A stretch of 64,000 nucleotides of DNA, from NCBI RefSeq assembly GCF_000165425.1, contig NW_001798998.1:176835-240834 (forward strand), given 5' to 3'. The position numbers and the translations under genes are program-made. The notes beneath the pieces are model-generated. The model was not told the DNA's origin. It made no database searches and saw only the letters and a list, made by a program, of their open reading frames with translations. This document shows, piece after piece, positions 25,392 to 39,935 of the stretch. How positions within the stretch are numbered: position 1 is the first letter of the stretch; each line of letters opens with the position of its first letter. The DNA comes from Paramecium tetraurelia (Eukaryota; Ciliophora; Oligohymenophorea; Peniculida; Parameciidae).

Positions 25392-26869
25392 ATGTCTATC
25401 AAAGCCATCAATTCTTCAGAGTAAGAAGTTGGTCGCAATATTAGAAGGTAAGTTTCATAACTATTCCAACTTTAGTTCAAAAAAGAAATATCTATGGAAA
25501 TTCTCAATAGATGATGCTGATTAAGAAATTGTGCTTTTGATTTCTTCTCTTTCGGGCAAAAAAGAAGTTAGACACAATGGAAGACTGATTTATTAAGAAT
25601 CTAGGTAACCCTCTTTCCATATCATTTATTTTCAGTCTTTTTTGTGAATTCAGATACCTTCATAAACTATAAAACTGCCTTGTAACCATTGCCCCTAGGC
25701 ATGATTCATATCAACTTTACCTGAACAATATTCCTTTTGCTCGATATTTCAATGATGGCAATTCAGATTAAAATGAAAATCCTAAAAATGGAACTTTTAA
25801 CAACGATGATCCTGATGGGGTTTATACGAGTTCTTTAAAGGAGTCTGAACAACAATAATCGAATTTTCAATAGCCCTTGTAGAAGTTTAGACTAAGTGTG
25901 CCCAATAAGATAACAAATAATAATTAAAACAAAACAGAAAGCAAATAATAAGAAATATTTTGGAATTAAGGAGTTAATCAAGACTTTGCTGATTTTGGTA
26001 CTACATAAACTAAAGGAACAGACAATAATTTTGGGAATTTTGGTTTCACTTTTGATACCCCATAAAAAGAAATAAAAAATACAAATTCATAAGTAGCATA
26101 ACTAAATAATCAAAAATAGAATGAAAAACCAAATCCTTTCTTTGAATTTGGTTAGAATTCTTGGTCAGCTCCTTAAAATAATAGCAATTATGGTTTCATC
26201 TAATAACCCTCTCAAGTTTAGGTTTAATAGACAAAATTATTTACTTCAGATATTAAACCTCAAACTAAAACAGAATAGCAAGTCAACAATACACCTTAAC
26301 CATTAAATTAAACAAATCAATATATTTTATATAATTAATCCAATTTAACAAATCAATAATAATAATACATACAGCTTCAATTATAATAATAATAATATAA
26401 CTACCAATAATAATAACTAGTCAACTCATCAACCATCAAACCCTAAATATCGTCATAAAGTGATTTATTGGATTTTTTTGAATGTAATTAGCCTACACAA
26501 AATACGATTAATTATTCAAATTAACAATAAGAATTAAAAAAGAGCCACTCTTAAGCAGTTATTATGCCTCTTTAAGTTTAATCTTAGAGTACACAAATGA
26601 TTTTTTAAAGTTATCAAAATCCAATCTAACAAAACGCATTTTAAAACATATAAAATTATTAGTTCAAATCCTCATTTCAACAATAGTTTTAATCTACTTA
26701 CCAAAATTAGAGAACAACACAATCATTAACTCCTCTAACATCCTCATTTTAATAAACAAAAAGGTAGATGCCAAAAGAACTCGAAGACATGTTTGATCAG
26801 CCTATGTAACCTATTTAGCCTCCGTTATAGAAAAGATCAACTCCTTTTGATGATGATCTATTTACCTGA
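25392..26869 (+). CDS. Q-rich protein with FAIM-like N-terminus and endocytic motifs, 472 aa
   Basis: Residues about 20-100 (KKKYLWKFSIDDADQEIVLL, SSLSGKKEVRHNGRLIYQES, then LVTIAPRHDSYQLYLNNIPF) form a compact beta-rich unit resembling the FAIM1 fold. The remaining 370 residues are low-complexity, rich in Gln and Asn, encoded largely by TAA/TAG/CAA. They contain short motifs typical of clathrin adaptors: NPFF and EFG around residue 240, FADFG, a clathrin-box-like LLDFFE, and a C-terminal FDDDLF. I infer an adaptor-like role, with the FAIM-like part binding a partner; neither is established. Introns: 25448-25475 (28 nt) and 25605-25635 (31 nt). Convergent with the giant HECT gene, 71 bases between stops. 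The FAIM link is by eye only. Confidence 0.65.
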
Positions 26870-26940
26870 ATTATAATAGAAAGACTAATTGAAATATAAT
26901 TAATAATTATTTTAAAAAACTCATGCAATTTAAAATTACA

Positions 26941-29900
26941 TCAACCAAATCCATATCCTTCTAATCCAATTGTGAAGGCGATATCTAATTTTTATTTCAA
27001 TTGTCCATAGTTTGCATACAATGGGACTTCAATTGATTTAAAGCATGTGTGAGCTAGAGGCAATTTTCTAGTGTCCAGGTTATTCTTGAATTCAACTGAT
27101 ATAATATATTAACTTTAATCAAATGGAATAGCAGAGGAACCTAAAGGTGGATTAATAAAATTAAGTACCAGTAATGAACTTTAACATGTTCTTTAATGTT
27201 AATGAATCAGCTTGGTTGACGTAGGTTTCAAAATAAGATTTGTGATTTGCCTTGCCTCCAGAATATGTTATTTTTTGTAAGATAACTTCTGGCTTGATCT
27301 CAAGTAATCCTTGTGTGAACAATGATATCTCAGAAGGTCTAAGCCATTTTTGGAAAATCTTAAAAAATAATCTTAATTTAAATTACATTTAAATCGACAA
27401 CAGATGTAAATCCTTCAATAAATGATTTATAGATGTCTTTGAATTATTTGTAGATGATGTATTCAGCAGTTTTGTCTAAATACTAGTGCACGTTTTTTGA
27501 AGTCACAGCCGTGGAAGATCCATTTGGAATTAGTTCAATGGTGGAATTACCTAATTAATAGGTAAAATCTAAGTAGAGAGATTCAATAGTTTCTGAATTC
27601 ATGCTACTGAGATTAGCATAATTGGAGTATGTTTATTTATCCCATATTAGGTACAAGTCTTCAAAGACGATCTTCTCATTATACACAACTTTCCAAAATG
27701 GGCTTATTATATCAATGCCGATCAAATAAGTATTGGCGATTGCATTAGCAATTAACTATTATTTAAATTAGATTGATACCTTTCCAAATAGTAGAGCGTA
27801 ATCTTTTTTATTTTTAATCCTGTTGAAATTACTATGTAGAAAATATTTTCCAAGATTGCCTTAAACTGGCTAGAAGAATTTATAGGTGTCGTCTTTTAGA
27901 GTGTTGCCTATCATATCATAAAATTCTCTCTTAAGACCTCCAGCATCAATACCAGGTTCATCCTAAAATGTAATACTGAAATTGAAATTCATTTTCTTGT
28001 CTGTTAATTCTAGCAAATCCTTCAAGAAATTCAATCTTCTAATCTTTAAAGAATAGGGAGTTGACTTGAAACTTTTGTCTAGTTCAGCTTCAAAATTCTT
28101 TTTTCTTTTTTCTAAACAAATCCCTGAAATCCTAATTGGTTTCACTTTTAAAATACTATTATAAAATCATACCTAATTTTTTTTCATTGTTGATCAAAAA
28201 TTGAATTTCAGTTTATAGTTCATTTATCTCTACACTCTGAGGGATGAAATGAGCCTTTGCATTTATGGATCCACTCTTCTACAAGTTTTAGTAAATGACT
28301 GCTAGCATCACCTCTTTAGGTGCAACGACTTCACATTTGCAATCCAAATACAAATCGTTTTCAATATCACCGTATATATTTGAATAGGCATCCTTTATTT
28401 AAAATGCGAATGGGATATCCTCATAAAATGGTATAGTGTGCAATTCTTGAGGAAGCTCTATTACACTTTCCAATAGATTAGGCGCATTAGCCAATATAAC
28501 GAACCTACCCTTGACTCGAACGTCGTCTATATACAGTTTATAGACACCTTTAAAAGTTGGAGTCCAAGTTAGATGCAATTAAAAATTTTCTTCCTTTTAC
28601 TTTGGAACGTATTGAATTTAATTAAATAGGGAGTGCACAAAAACAACGGAGGTATAGGAGAAACATATGACTTGATTTCCCAAGCTATCCTTAAATTCCA
28701 TACTATCGATTCTTTCTTATCCTGCTCTAGATGCTGCTTGGATTTCCTATTTGCTTAGCATATTAATTGTATTGCCTACTTGTAACTCCTTAGAATGAGT
28801 TAGTGGTTCGCATGATTTGTGGTACAGCTCCCCATCGGCTTTTGAGCTTGAGTTTTTTAATAGGAGTTTCAACATCTTGGCATCTCCAAATCCAAAAGGC
28901 ACCTATTCCTCTTATTCAAACTCAATATCCTTCTCCAATCCTTCTATTGCAACCTTCACATGAGAAGTCTTACTCAAATCTTAAGTGTGTTTTGTATAGA
29001 ACGAAAATTCTATTGCATCATCAAATTCTTCTTCAATCATAGACATTCTATTTTGTTAAGAACTTAACTTGATAGTTACAATCTTATCACTATAAAATTC
29101 AACCAAGATCGTCTGATTAGTTATGAATTTATATGAAATTTATAGCTTCTCCTTCTTTTTGTCCTTCTTAATTAAATTCTACAGATTGGTTTTTAATTTA
29201 CCTTTTTCTACTTCAATTTTGCTTAATTGAGGTTCAATTGCCTTATTGGAATCCAAATCTAGTATTAATAGATACTGAGAATTGCTAATGACTTACAAAT
29301 GCTAAGATTGATCCATATAGCCACTTATTAGTAGTTTGTGAGTGCAAAATATAACAGTTTGGAAGACTTGAAAAGTTTGATCCACCTTGAAGATGAGGTA
29401 GAGTTAATCAACCTCCTCAGGATCTATGTTATCCAAATTTTATAACCTCCCTTTATTTATATTATACACTTGCACTTCAACATTTTGATGGTTTTCAATT
29501 CCACTTAATAGTGCTCTAGGTTTAATATCAAAATGATTTAGAATTACATCATCTCCAATGTATTTGATTTTTTCATTATACCTATTGCTTAGATAAAACT
29601 GTTTATTATTAAGGTAATCCAAGAAGAAATCGCAGATATTGAAATCACTGAAAGTTTCATAATTGAGTATTACATGAGACCCATCCTGATCGAATTGATA
29701 GATTGTGTTCTTAAATTAACTCTTGATTTCATTCTATGAGAGAATGGACATTTTCAATTTAATATTCTTGTCACTCAATTTCAACAATATGAATAGATAC
29801 TTTGCCAATAAAATTATATCAACTACTGTTTTGATGTTTTCAATTTGAATGTCTCCAACTTATTATATATGGAAATTTTCTTCTGTAAAATAGGAGTCAA

Positions 29901-32900
29901 CCTTATAGACTTAGAATTTCAGAATCAAATTGAACAAAAATTGGGCAATCTACCCTTAGTCTGGCACTTAGGCAGCATCATTCTCGTCTATAAGGGTATA
30001 GCACTTTAAAGTTCGATTTTCATATTGAATTAATGGTTTTTGATTGTCATAGGTTTTTTCAAAAATAAATTCAATCTTTTCAATGAATGTCTTAATGAAA
30101 TCTATTTTTATTTTTTGAACTGATTCGATGTCGAATATATGCTGCAATGAATTATTTATCTTTGGATAAGAGTACCCTTCCTTGAAATTTTAATAACCTG
30201 ATTAAAAGGCCTCGAAGATGGTTTATCCCACAAGGATACAATCTACATAGAACTCTGGATTTTAATTGAATTGATCATCAAAATTTAAGAAAACATTTGT
30301 TATTTCGCTATTTTTCTTAAGGAATTTATTGAAGGTTTTCAGTGCTTATTGAGCTATTTCATTGGTTTCAAAGTGACAAGCGATATTGACAGTTGCAATC
30401 TCAATTTAATCGAGTTTAAACTTGTCTCCATTGATTCGAACAAAAACATTTTATCCCTAAACTAAAGATTGTTATTTCTTCAACTGATGCATGGCAGTAA
30501 AATCGAAATTGATTTAATCAGGAAAGATGGGTGTCAATTAAGTTAGACTCAAATCACTATAAGTGGATACCAAACCAACTCCAAAGAGGTTATCAAGCAT
30601 TTCTTATTTGGTGAATTCATCCTACTCGCATTAAATTTAACTCATAATAGTCAAGAATTTTGGTTCATTGCAAATTGAAATGCAGCCATCTTGATCAGTG
30701 AAAAATACATTCAAGATTGACGCATTAAAGACAGGATCTGATGGCCAGATTGGTTGAAATAATACAATTGACATTAAGTCTTCAATTTGAACATATCTTA
30801 ATTCTTTGGAGGATGCTGTAATTCCAGAATATTTTTGTTGTTTTCTAGTGATTTTCTCATGCGTTAAGAGTTCGTCATTCATAGAATCTATTTTTTGAAA
30901 TAATAAGTGTCCTGGTTTGGAATTGTAAACCAATTAACCTGGTTCTAAATTGTTTCTCTGATTCTCGCAGAAGATTAACATACAAACATCTCCCAATTTA
31001 CTATTATTTACATAATAATTCTTGGAGATCTAAAATCCAAAATGATACACAAGCCTTATATTACTCTTTTGAGTGAACGGACATAATTTCTCTAAAATCT
31101 TAGATTTCTATTTAAGTTGCAACTATCTTGTATTTGAGACAACTATGTTCATTAATGTTTGATTTTGTCTCAATGCAGATAAGAGACAGGATAATCTAAT
31201 ATTAAACATTTCATCAAATCTCTCAGCTTTCAATTGTCTTTGTAAAAAACTGTACAAGTCTTCTTTGAAATACTTGTTCAATTTTTATAAGATGTACCAA
31301 ATTTCCTCCATTTCCTTCAATCTATTCTTGCTATTCTTATTCTGATAGATCTTGGAGATTTCACTTGAGAAGATTGAGGCTAGAGATTAATGATCAACTG
31401 ACAAAGTAATAGTTTTGTTGAGAGTCTTGCTTAGTTGATTCGAATATTACAGCAAATGTCGATCGACATCCAATTTATTGAACAAGTATTAAATTAGCTA
31501 TTCTGGATTGAATATTTAATTATAGAAATCATATTCGTTTATGATGTTATGGAAATATTCCTAGATAAATGGATCTTACTTAAACACACTTTTATTCCTC
31601 TAATAAATCTAAGGAGCACTTTCCACTTATTGAATTTTTTATTATCTCTGACTGGCTGTTACAATGTTCAATCTAATGATCAGGATGTGATTGTAAAGTA
31701 GATAAGTGGTATTTCCAAATTAGAAGATTCTGTCCAACCCTTGCTTTTGATCATTCTCCACAAATTAAATCCCTTGTTATTCATTGAATTCAACATAAAC
31801 ACCTCTGATCACCTTTAACACTTATTATGCTTTTATCAAATTGTTATAGAGTAATTAGTGCAAAATCATGATCAATGTATCCCAACTGAACACTTGTTCA
31901 AAGATTGAATATATGTTAATTATTTTATATGAAACTTATTACAGTTCAACCAATTTACTCACTATTACTTCTAAGAATGAGATTGTATTTATTCTCCAGA
32001 CCAATTTACTATTATCTTCATTTCTCCCTAGTAATTATTGTACTTTTTCTATAAATCCAACCATTTTAGTAAGTATCATCTAAATATTGTATGTTGAAAA
32101 TAATTAATCTTAAAACACAAAGTGTTAATTTTTAATATAAAATGGAAATTCCAATCTCCAATCTTGCTATTATTTCTATTCAATTAAAGTGCTTAGATAT
32201 TCATTATATTTATAAAAATCTTAAATTATTATTGAAATTACAGCATCCCCATTATAATTAGCAATGAATTCCTCTTCTGATAATTTTACTAAATTAATTA
32301 TTACTTGTGGTTGAATGAAATTATAGAACTCAGCAAATATTAGCTCTTTCTAATTTTTCTATTTCTTTTACTGTCTAACCTAATAGGTATTATCAGGCAA
32401 CAGCTCAAACATAAATTGGAAATCTTCCTTCATAATTTACTATTGATTCATATGTGATTATCTCTGCATCTGATTCCCCTATGACACACCCATCTGACTC
32501 TGACTCTAATGAATTAAAGATGGAGGTTGTCCCTGGGTTTGAAATAGCTGCATATCAGTTTATCGAATTTACTCATGCTAATGAGGAGCAAACACATCAT
32601 CTATTTGATAAATACCAACTTTTTCAAATTATTATTCCATAAGCTCCTTGAAGAACAAACACTTCTCAAACACATTCTCCTTTGCATTTGCAATGATCTC
32701 ACTAAAGTCAACGGTCGTGATCGAACTGAAATCAAAACTCTTCAAATTCTCTTAGACTTCTTGATATTGTATTAATTCTATATCTATATTCATCTAATAA
32801 TTCGCTATCTTGAGTTGTGGAATAGCTTAAGCAATCTTTTCCTCAGATAAGTAAAATCCTTCATCCAATTATTGAAGTGGAATGATGAAACCAACGTCCT

Positions 32901-35900
32901 CGTATGTTATCTACTAGTCTCCAAATACAATGTATACATTTTTCTTAAAATTATTCATAGTAGTGATCTCCTCACTCAATCTATCAATAAATCCTTTCAT
33001 GATTTGATTAATTTATTAGATACATATTATACCTCTTAAGATAGCTAATTCCTTGGACTTCTCATTTTCTAAAATTTATTCAAAATAAGAAATTTCTTTA
33101 AATTGATAATCTTTATTTAATTGCGAGAATAAGAAAGTCTTACTGTTCTCAGTAAGATATGGTTTTTACTATTTGGTTTTGCATTCCAGCTTAACAAGAA
33201 TCGAATAAATTTCCACAACAACTTTTAATTATTATGATTTAGAAACCCATTCTTAATATTCGTCCTTTTGAATGCACATTAATAAATAAAAGGCATAGAG
33301 AATACTTTTGTGTATCTAATCTCTGCTACGATTTTGAACTGGTTTATCATCTCCTTCCTATCCTTAAATTTCATCAGCCATTTTATCTGCTATTTCATCA
33401 GCCATTTCATCAACCATTTTATCTGCCATATCATCTGTAACCTCCTCATGCTTATCCTCCACATTTTCCTAATTCTACTCCACATTTTGTGAGACGTTGT
33501 TCTCCTCGTTTTTGTTCTCACTTTAGTTTTAGCTTCTCTATTCATTCTCAATCTGATTTTCAACCTTTGTACTTTTCTTTTATTTTTGACTTCTTCTTCG
33601 GTCTTATTATTTTTCGAGTTCTATATATGCCTGATATTGAGATTCTACATATTCAAACAATTCAGGAGTTTAATATAAAGCTTAATTCAGAACAATAACT
33701 GTTGAAATGGTTAGAACCTCTGGGCTAGTAAGTTGAAGGAATAACTTAGGGTTTATAGTAGCTATTTCATTAAAAATTGGATGTTAATATATTAGATATT
33801 TCTGACATTCTCGAAGAAGATTCTCATATAAGCCCTGTTCCATTTAATAAGATCCGTCAGGTTGTTTATATTCCAATAAGACCTATTTGAGAAAAAGAGG
33901 ATTATAATGATATTAATCTAAAATCTTCCATTTGTCCAGAGCCATCTATATAGTTAAAGCTTTGCTGCTAAAACAATAAACATCATTCAAATTCAACACA
34001 AAATTGATGCAAGCTTGTTCATATGAGATTAGTTATACTATTTATTAGCGTCGACTGTCTAGAAGTTTATCTTAATGAATCCCATAAAGTTAATTTTCAC
34101 ATATCTTAGCCTTCATCTCAAAGCACTGAGATTTGAATTCTAAGCAAGCTAAAGGAAGATGTTTTTAGTACAATTCAATAAATTTAGATAGAGGAGTGTT
34201 GTTATTTTAAGATTTATTTTAAATGAAGTAATTGACATCGTAATGTTGAATGAATTGTAAATGTTCCTTAGTTATGACATCCTCACAATAATTCAGAATA
34301 AAATAATTTTTCCTCATTAAGGCTAGACCTAAGATGTCTTAGTTCTCAGTGCCTCCAATAACAATTCGTAATTCATCTTTTAAAATTTGAAGAGCCTTTT
34401 CTTACCCATGTATTTGTATCATGAATGATAAATAGATTTCTTCAAATAATTTCTGTCTTCTCATGAGCATTAAGTAATATAAAATAGGTTGATTATCAAT
34501 TTAGAAAATTCTGTTGGTTTATTTGACCTAGTCTTTAATGTATTTATTGAAGAACTTAATCACAAGATTGTCATTGAAATTGCCTAGAATAATCAATTAA
34601 AAGAGATTCTATTCAAAGGCAAGTTTATTTGGTTGTTGATGAAGTTGTATAGTGTAAAGAATAGTCTCCATATTTCCACTAATAAGAGCAAGAACCAAGT
34701 TCTCATAACTAAATTATGGTTTCTATAGGATGTGATTATGTTTACCAAAAACCAAGTACACTTATTCTGGTTTTAATTTTTTTAAGTTTGCCCCAACTCC
34801 ACTAACAAATCGAGAGTAGAACTGCATTCTTTTCTCAAACTTCTTACAGGATACATCGTATTATGAGGTTGGCAAAAGGTTCACTTCATTTTTAGCATAG
34901 AACTAAGTAGCTTTATTGAATTTGAGTTCCAATAATCCTTTATACTTCTTTTTCATTATAGGTACCAATTTGATATTCTGATATTTCATATTCATAATGA
35001 TGTAATCCAAATCATCGTTGCTTGGATCATATTTCTGCTCTTCACATATAAATTGAGATACAAATAATTCCAGCATCTGAGGGCGTATATTTCTAAAATT
35101 ATTCTTCACATATTTGTTAAGCGAGGTTGTACAATTTGCTTTCAATAATTCGATATATTCTTTGGATTTATGCTTTAAAAACTTAGGTCCTGCCTATTTT
35201 AATAAAATTTGGTTGACCAATATTTCTACCAATTACTCTTTTTATTGAACCTACTATTTATTTGGATATCTCAGAGCATACATTCTTTCATAAAATGGGG
35301 ATTTTTAAATCAAATTTTTTTGATTAGCCCATTTTTAGACTAACTCAAAACATTTATCATAGTTTTATAATTGTGAATACTAACTAGATTGAAATAAACT
35401 GGAATAATTTTAATTTTATTTTGAATATGCTTAATTTTATGCATAAAGTAATTAATATTCCTATTTCTAAATGTATTCAATCCTTTTAACTGGATGATTA
35501 ATTATTTTCTTCGATTACTCAAATTATTGCTGTGCTCTATTAATAAACATTTGCATAGGATCCTTTTATTTTAATTGTTTCCTCTCCAAAGTATATGTGT
35601 GATTTTAACTGAAAAAATAGTACCTCTCCACTTCATTCAATTTATGAAACTCAGCATCTAAAAAGTCTCCCTAACGATCCTTCAGTGATTCATTATAAGG
35701 TTAAACATTAGCCTCTATTAACATAGTAGCAATGAGTTCACAAAAATTGTCTTTTTCTTAGATTTACTCGAATGGACCGATTAATTAACTCAAAATTTCA
35801 ACTTTCTCATGTAAACCATTTCTTAAACATTACAAAAAGTCATTTTATAGTTTTATTTTTTCAAATTTGTTTTATTTTACATATTTTTGGTATTGTTGTA

Positions 35901-38900
35901 AATTGAGCACCAAACAAGGACTATGTCGAAGTGCTAAAATATAATTATTATATTCAGAATCGACGCTAAACTAATTTCCCAACATAAAGTTCATTTTATA
36001 TGAGTTTTTCTCTGGATCCTTGTCCAAAAATCCCAACAGGCGATTTAACGAATCTTAATCTCTATTATTATAAGCCTTCATATAAAAATGATGAATTATT
36101 TGTATTCTATCTCTCAATTCTTACTTTTTAAGGCCTTCCTATAGAATATCTATAGCCTTAGATGGATTCTAATTGAAACGCAATAACAACAATGCTCTCA
36201 TCACAATTTTAGATTCATCTGCTTTATTTAAGAGCTAAACTCTTTTTATCATGGGAAATATCATTTCTTGATCTTTACAACATACTCTAATCAATAATTT
36301 TTTCAAATTCGCCAATATATCCAGTGGTATATCATTCAATATTGCAGACTTTACTTCCCTATCGCCACAAGAATTCATAACCTCTATTATTTCAAACAAT
36401 TTCATTCCTTAAAAGTTTAACTTAAGTTTCTGATAGGATTTAAGATTTATGACAGAGTAAAGATGGCAATTTCTTAGGAGACTTAATTCCTTTCTAGTTT
36501 CATCTTCAGTGTAATCTAAATTTTCAAAAAGCTATAATAAGTTGTCATTAAATTATTCAATATCCTCTTTGTTTTTCTTAGGCTTCCAATCCAAAGGGAA
36601 AAAGTTCTCAGCCAAAAAAGATGCCAAAACCTTTCTAGAAGTCTCGGTAATCTTTAAGACATGATTTAAGCTCTCAAATGATTTATTTTAAACAATATCT
36701 CTGAATGATAATTCCGAAATTACCCATTCATATATTAAGGATTAAGGATAGAGTTATGTTAAATCGTCGTAACACTCCTTTATTGTGATTAAGGATGCCA
36801 AAAACGGTTTCTTATTCTTTATAGTATACAAGGCAGCCTTCTCTTTGTAATTCTTTGGAATTGGGTATTCTTTCAGAGGAGATATGAAATTTACATACAT
36901 ACCACCCATCTCCCAGTTATAGATGTTTTCAAGTTGATCTTCTTTCATTTTAAAGATGGTACAATTTATGTTTCTTTGGTTTTCTTGATCTTCTAAAATG
37001 GCTTGAAGAAAGTTGAAGTCGAATTTTATGTTTTTTGCATTAATGAAGAGCGAGGAAGTCCAACGTTTAGAACTAACATAAATATCAAAATAATCATCCA
37101 AAAGATGCAAACCTTTTGGGAATCTGCCAAAGTTATCGTTGAAGTCTAGTTTACTTAGAGTTTGGACATTCAATTCTTAATTACTATTACACAATTTATC
37201 AAACAAACTCTCGTTCTTTATCTAATACTCAAAACATTTTATCTTCAAGAATTAGAGAAATTCCTTAAAATTATAAGTGGGACCATCCTGAATATCAACC
37301 GCCTTCAAAACTAAAAACACTCTTATCTAATTGATTATGGGTTTAACTCTATTAATCCTTTTGACCTTCTTTTGGGTAGGTTTGTCTGACTTTTACTAAT
37401 TGTTTCTATTATCACTTCTATTAGATGTCTACTTATAGGTCACTTGACTTGAAGGTTCAGTACGGATTTTCTCTTCTGTTGTATGGATAAGGTTGTAATA
37501 ATTTTTATCATTAATCACATCTTTGCAAGGTTAATCAAACTTTTGCTTTATGACCCTACCTTAATGTTCTTTAAGAGAGGGATTTTCTTATTAGAAATTA
37601 GCAACGAAAGTGATATTTCTATAAATTTCGTTTATAATTTCGTCATCTATTAATAATAGTTTGTTATTAAGATAGAATTTACGAAGTATTTAAAAACCAA
37701 CCAATTCATTTTTTTGAAATTCTAACCCATTAACTTTATAACATGACTCGAATGCCTTATCATTCAAATCTACAAGTTGAGTATAAATACAATCAAAGTA
37801 ATATAATTGCTATTTCGATCTACTATCTTTAAAGCCATAAATGGAGTTATTCAACTTAGATCTTGCATCGAAATACCCATGTAAAGGAGTCTTCAACAAT
37901 TAAGGATTTGAGCTAATTGTTTATTTAATATATTCAATAATGGGGGTTAATTGAGATCTATCCGATGCAAACTTAATTATTTAGATTAATTTCGATATGA
38001 ATTATGATTGTATATTGATTTCATTATCATTATTATCAATTTATTATTTTTAATAATTGGGCTTTATTAATTCGACTTACTTCTTAACCAAATCAAAGTA
38101 ATCAAATTAAATCAGTTAAATCAATAACGGTCTCACGATGCCACTAAATTCGTATGGATAATGTGTTGAATGCACATCAAAATTATTAATCCAACTTAAA
38201 TTGATTTTGAATTTATGCTTTATCACTTATTTCGCAACTTAAATGTACTAATAATAAACCTTATCATATTATGAAAAGTTCTATTCTTCATAACCTTGAA
38301 TTCTTAATCTTTGAGGTGTTTTGTTATTTTGCATTGATTGAAAGTATAATGAGGAGGGGTTGATCCTTTAATCTTTCCAATCTTATTTATTTCTTTCAAA
38401 TGCGGATTTTAGAACATTACAATAAATTTGATAAAAATCAAACTCCTTTTAGACATGCTAACTTAAGAATGTAATGAAAAACTCTTGAGGTTCCTTCCAG
38501 TAATCCAAATAAGTGACTAAGGGAATCTACTCATTATAGGGTTAGACTAATAAATCTTTTAACAAATCTTAATATTAGTTTAAACTATCAATAAGGGATT
38601 TGATTTCCTCAATAGATCTTTTAGATGTATTAAGGCATAAACAATGTATTAAGTTTTTTCCATTCCTTTTATAGAAATGTAATGCCTTTTCTAAAGTGTC
38701 TGGATATAAGGTGATATATTCATTGATAACACTGATGGGTGCATTTTAGAATAACATCATCATTGGAGTCACTTAAGTAATGTCGGGCATTAGATAATAA
38801 TCATTAGAATATTGCATAAACATATCCCATTTATTTTAGAGCGCAATTTAATGAAAGATGCTAAATTACAGTTCTAACAAAATAGCCTTGTCAAGAATTC

Positions 38901-39935
38901 TGACAGTATTTAGTCCCAATGGTATACATTTAGGAACACTCAAGTTTTAAAATCTGAGATACTTTTTGGCCTCTCGATACAATTCTACAAATCTCTTAAA
39001 ACAACCATCACTTTTTATAAGGAGTTTGCTTATCAATCCAAACAATTTCAATTAATCTTAATTCTTTAGATCTACATAGGAATCAATATTAGTAAATTCC
39101 AGTTCATGTAATATGCGCACTACTTCTTCGGAGTGGAAGATTGATTAAATGAATTATATGGACTATTGCAGTTGTTCCTTACTACTAAAAAATGGCTTCA
39201 ATTTGTTAATCAATCGATGAGCAGTAGTTTGTAATATCTATCCATCTGGCAACTAATGATTGAGTAGAACATGTTGAATGATTTCGAAATCATTGACGTA
39301 AATCAGGATCAATTCGATTAAGTAATAATTTTATTGGTTCTTTAAAGATATGACGTCTATCAGGGTCTTGTTATATTTTTGGCAAATTTCCTTAAATGTA
39401 TTAAGAATTGGCTTACATTCAATGAATCTAAATTTAATTGCTTGTTGTGAAGTAATATTTCCACTTCCAGAACTATATTCATTTATTCCTCGTTGTAATC
39501 ATAATACTAAGACTTGAACTTTTTCTTTAGGTTTATTAGATACTGTTTAACTTCTAAAAAATTAACAATTATTATACTTGGCTTAGAACTGCTCTTTAAC
39601 TCTATTTCATTCTCTTCTTGCTACTTAGCTATTTACTTTTATTTCTCAAGTTGTTTTCTTTCTCTCGTTGTAAGGCCATCTTCATCAACACCTTCAATTC
39701 TAAACTAGATTGGCTTCATTTTTAGAGGTATCACAACCATGCCGATTCTATCCTATTTCTGATTTTCATTAATGATATCACGATCATCTTCATCATTTTG
39801 ATTTTATTGCGTTTATATTTATTATTTATCTTCCTCCTTATTTCCTTATGATTACTCCGTGTGAATTCTCTACTGATCTGGCTTGTGATTTGAAGGCAAG
39901 GAAATTTAACTTGCAGCGCTGGCACAACAACCCAT
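26941..39935 (-). CDS. Giant HECT-domain E3 ubiquitin ligase, ~4,286 aa, with MGCC start
   Basis: One reading frame spans 13 kb once five introns are removed: 39391-39416, 28145-28172, 27756-27779, 27359-27386, 27141-27168. The remainder is exactly 4,287 codons. The C-terminal 370 residues are a HECT domain: RRLNFLKDLLELTDKKMNF, EPGIDAGGLKREFYDMIG, and the catalytic loop KLPLAHTCFKSIEVPLY, with the thioester Cys codon at 27045-27043 and the end EGYGFG. Just upstream (about 28900-28450) a filamin-like beta domain (FKDSLGNQVICFSYTSVVFV, WTPTFKGVYKLYIDDVRVKG) gives the filamin-plus-HECT order known in AREL1. The N-terminus MGCCASAAS is a textbook myristoylation/palmitoylation signal, suggesting membrane attachment. 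The 3,000 residues between are mostly helical with ankyrin-like stretches (about 34.2-34.8 kb) and an acidic 12-bp-repeat segment. Substrates are unknown. Confidence 0.82.
33372..33437 (-). repeat. 12-bp tandem repeat coding an acidic tetrapeptide array
   Basis: Five and a half copies of a 12-base unit (catcagccattt and close variants) inside the HECT gene. On the coding strand they encode MADE/MADK/MVDE-type four-residue units, giving an amphipathic acidic helix. Imperfect copies show it is not very recent. Confidence 0.85.

Noticed and set aside
32454-33698. Several plus-strand frames of 60-70 codons
   Set aside because: All are antisense shadows of the giant HECT gene, including one made of the complement of its 12-bp repeat.
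39731-39925. 64-codon minus-strand frame starting MPALQVKF
   Set aside because: It is a shifted frame over the N-terminus of the HECT gene; the frame starting MGCCASAAS continues through the gene and this one does not.
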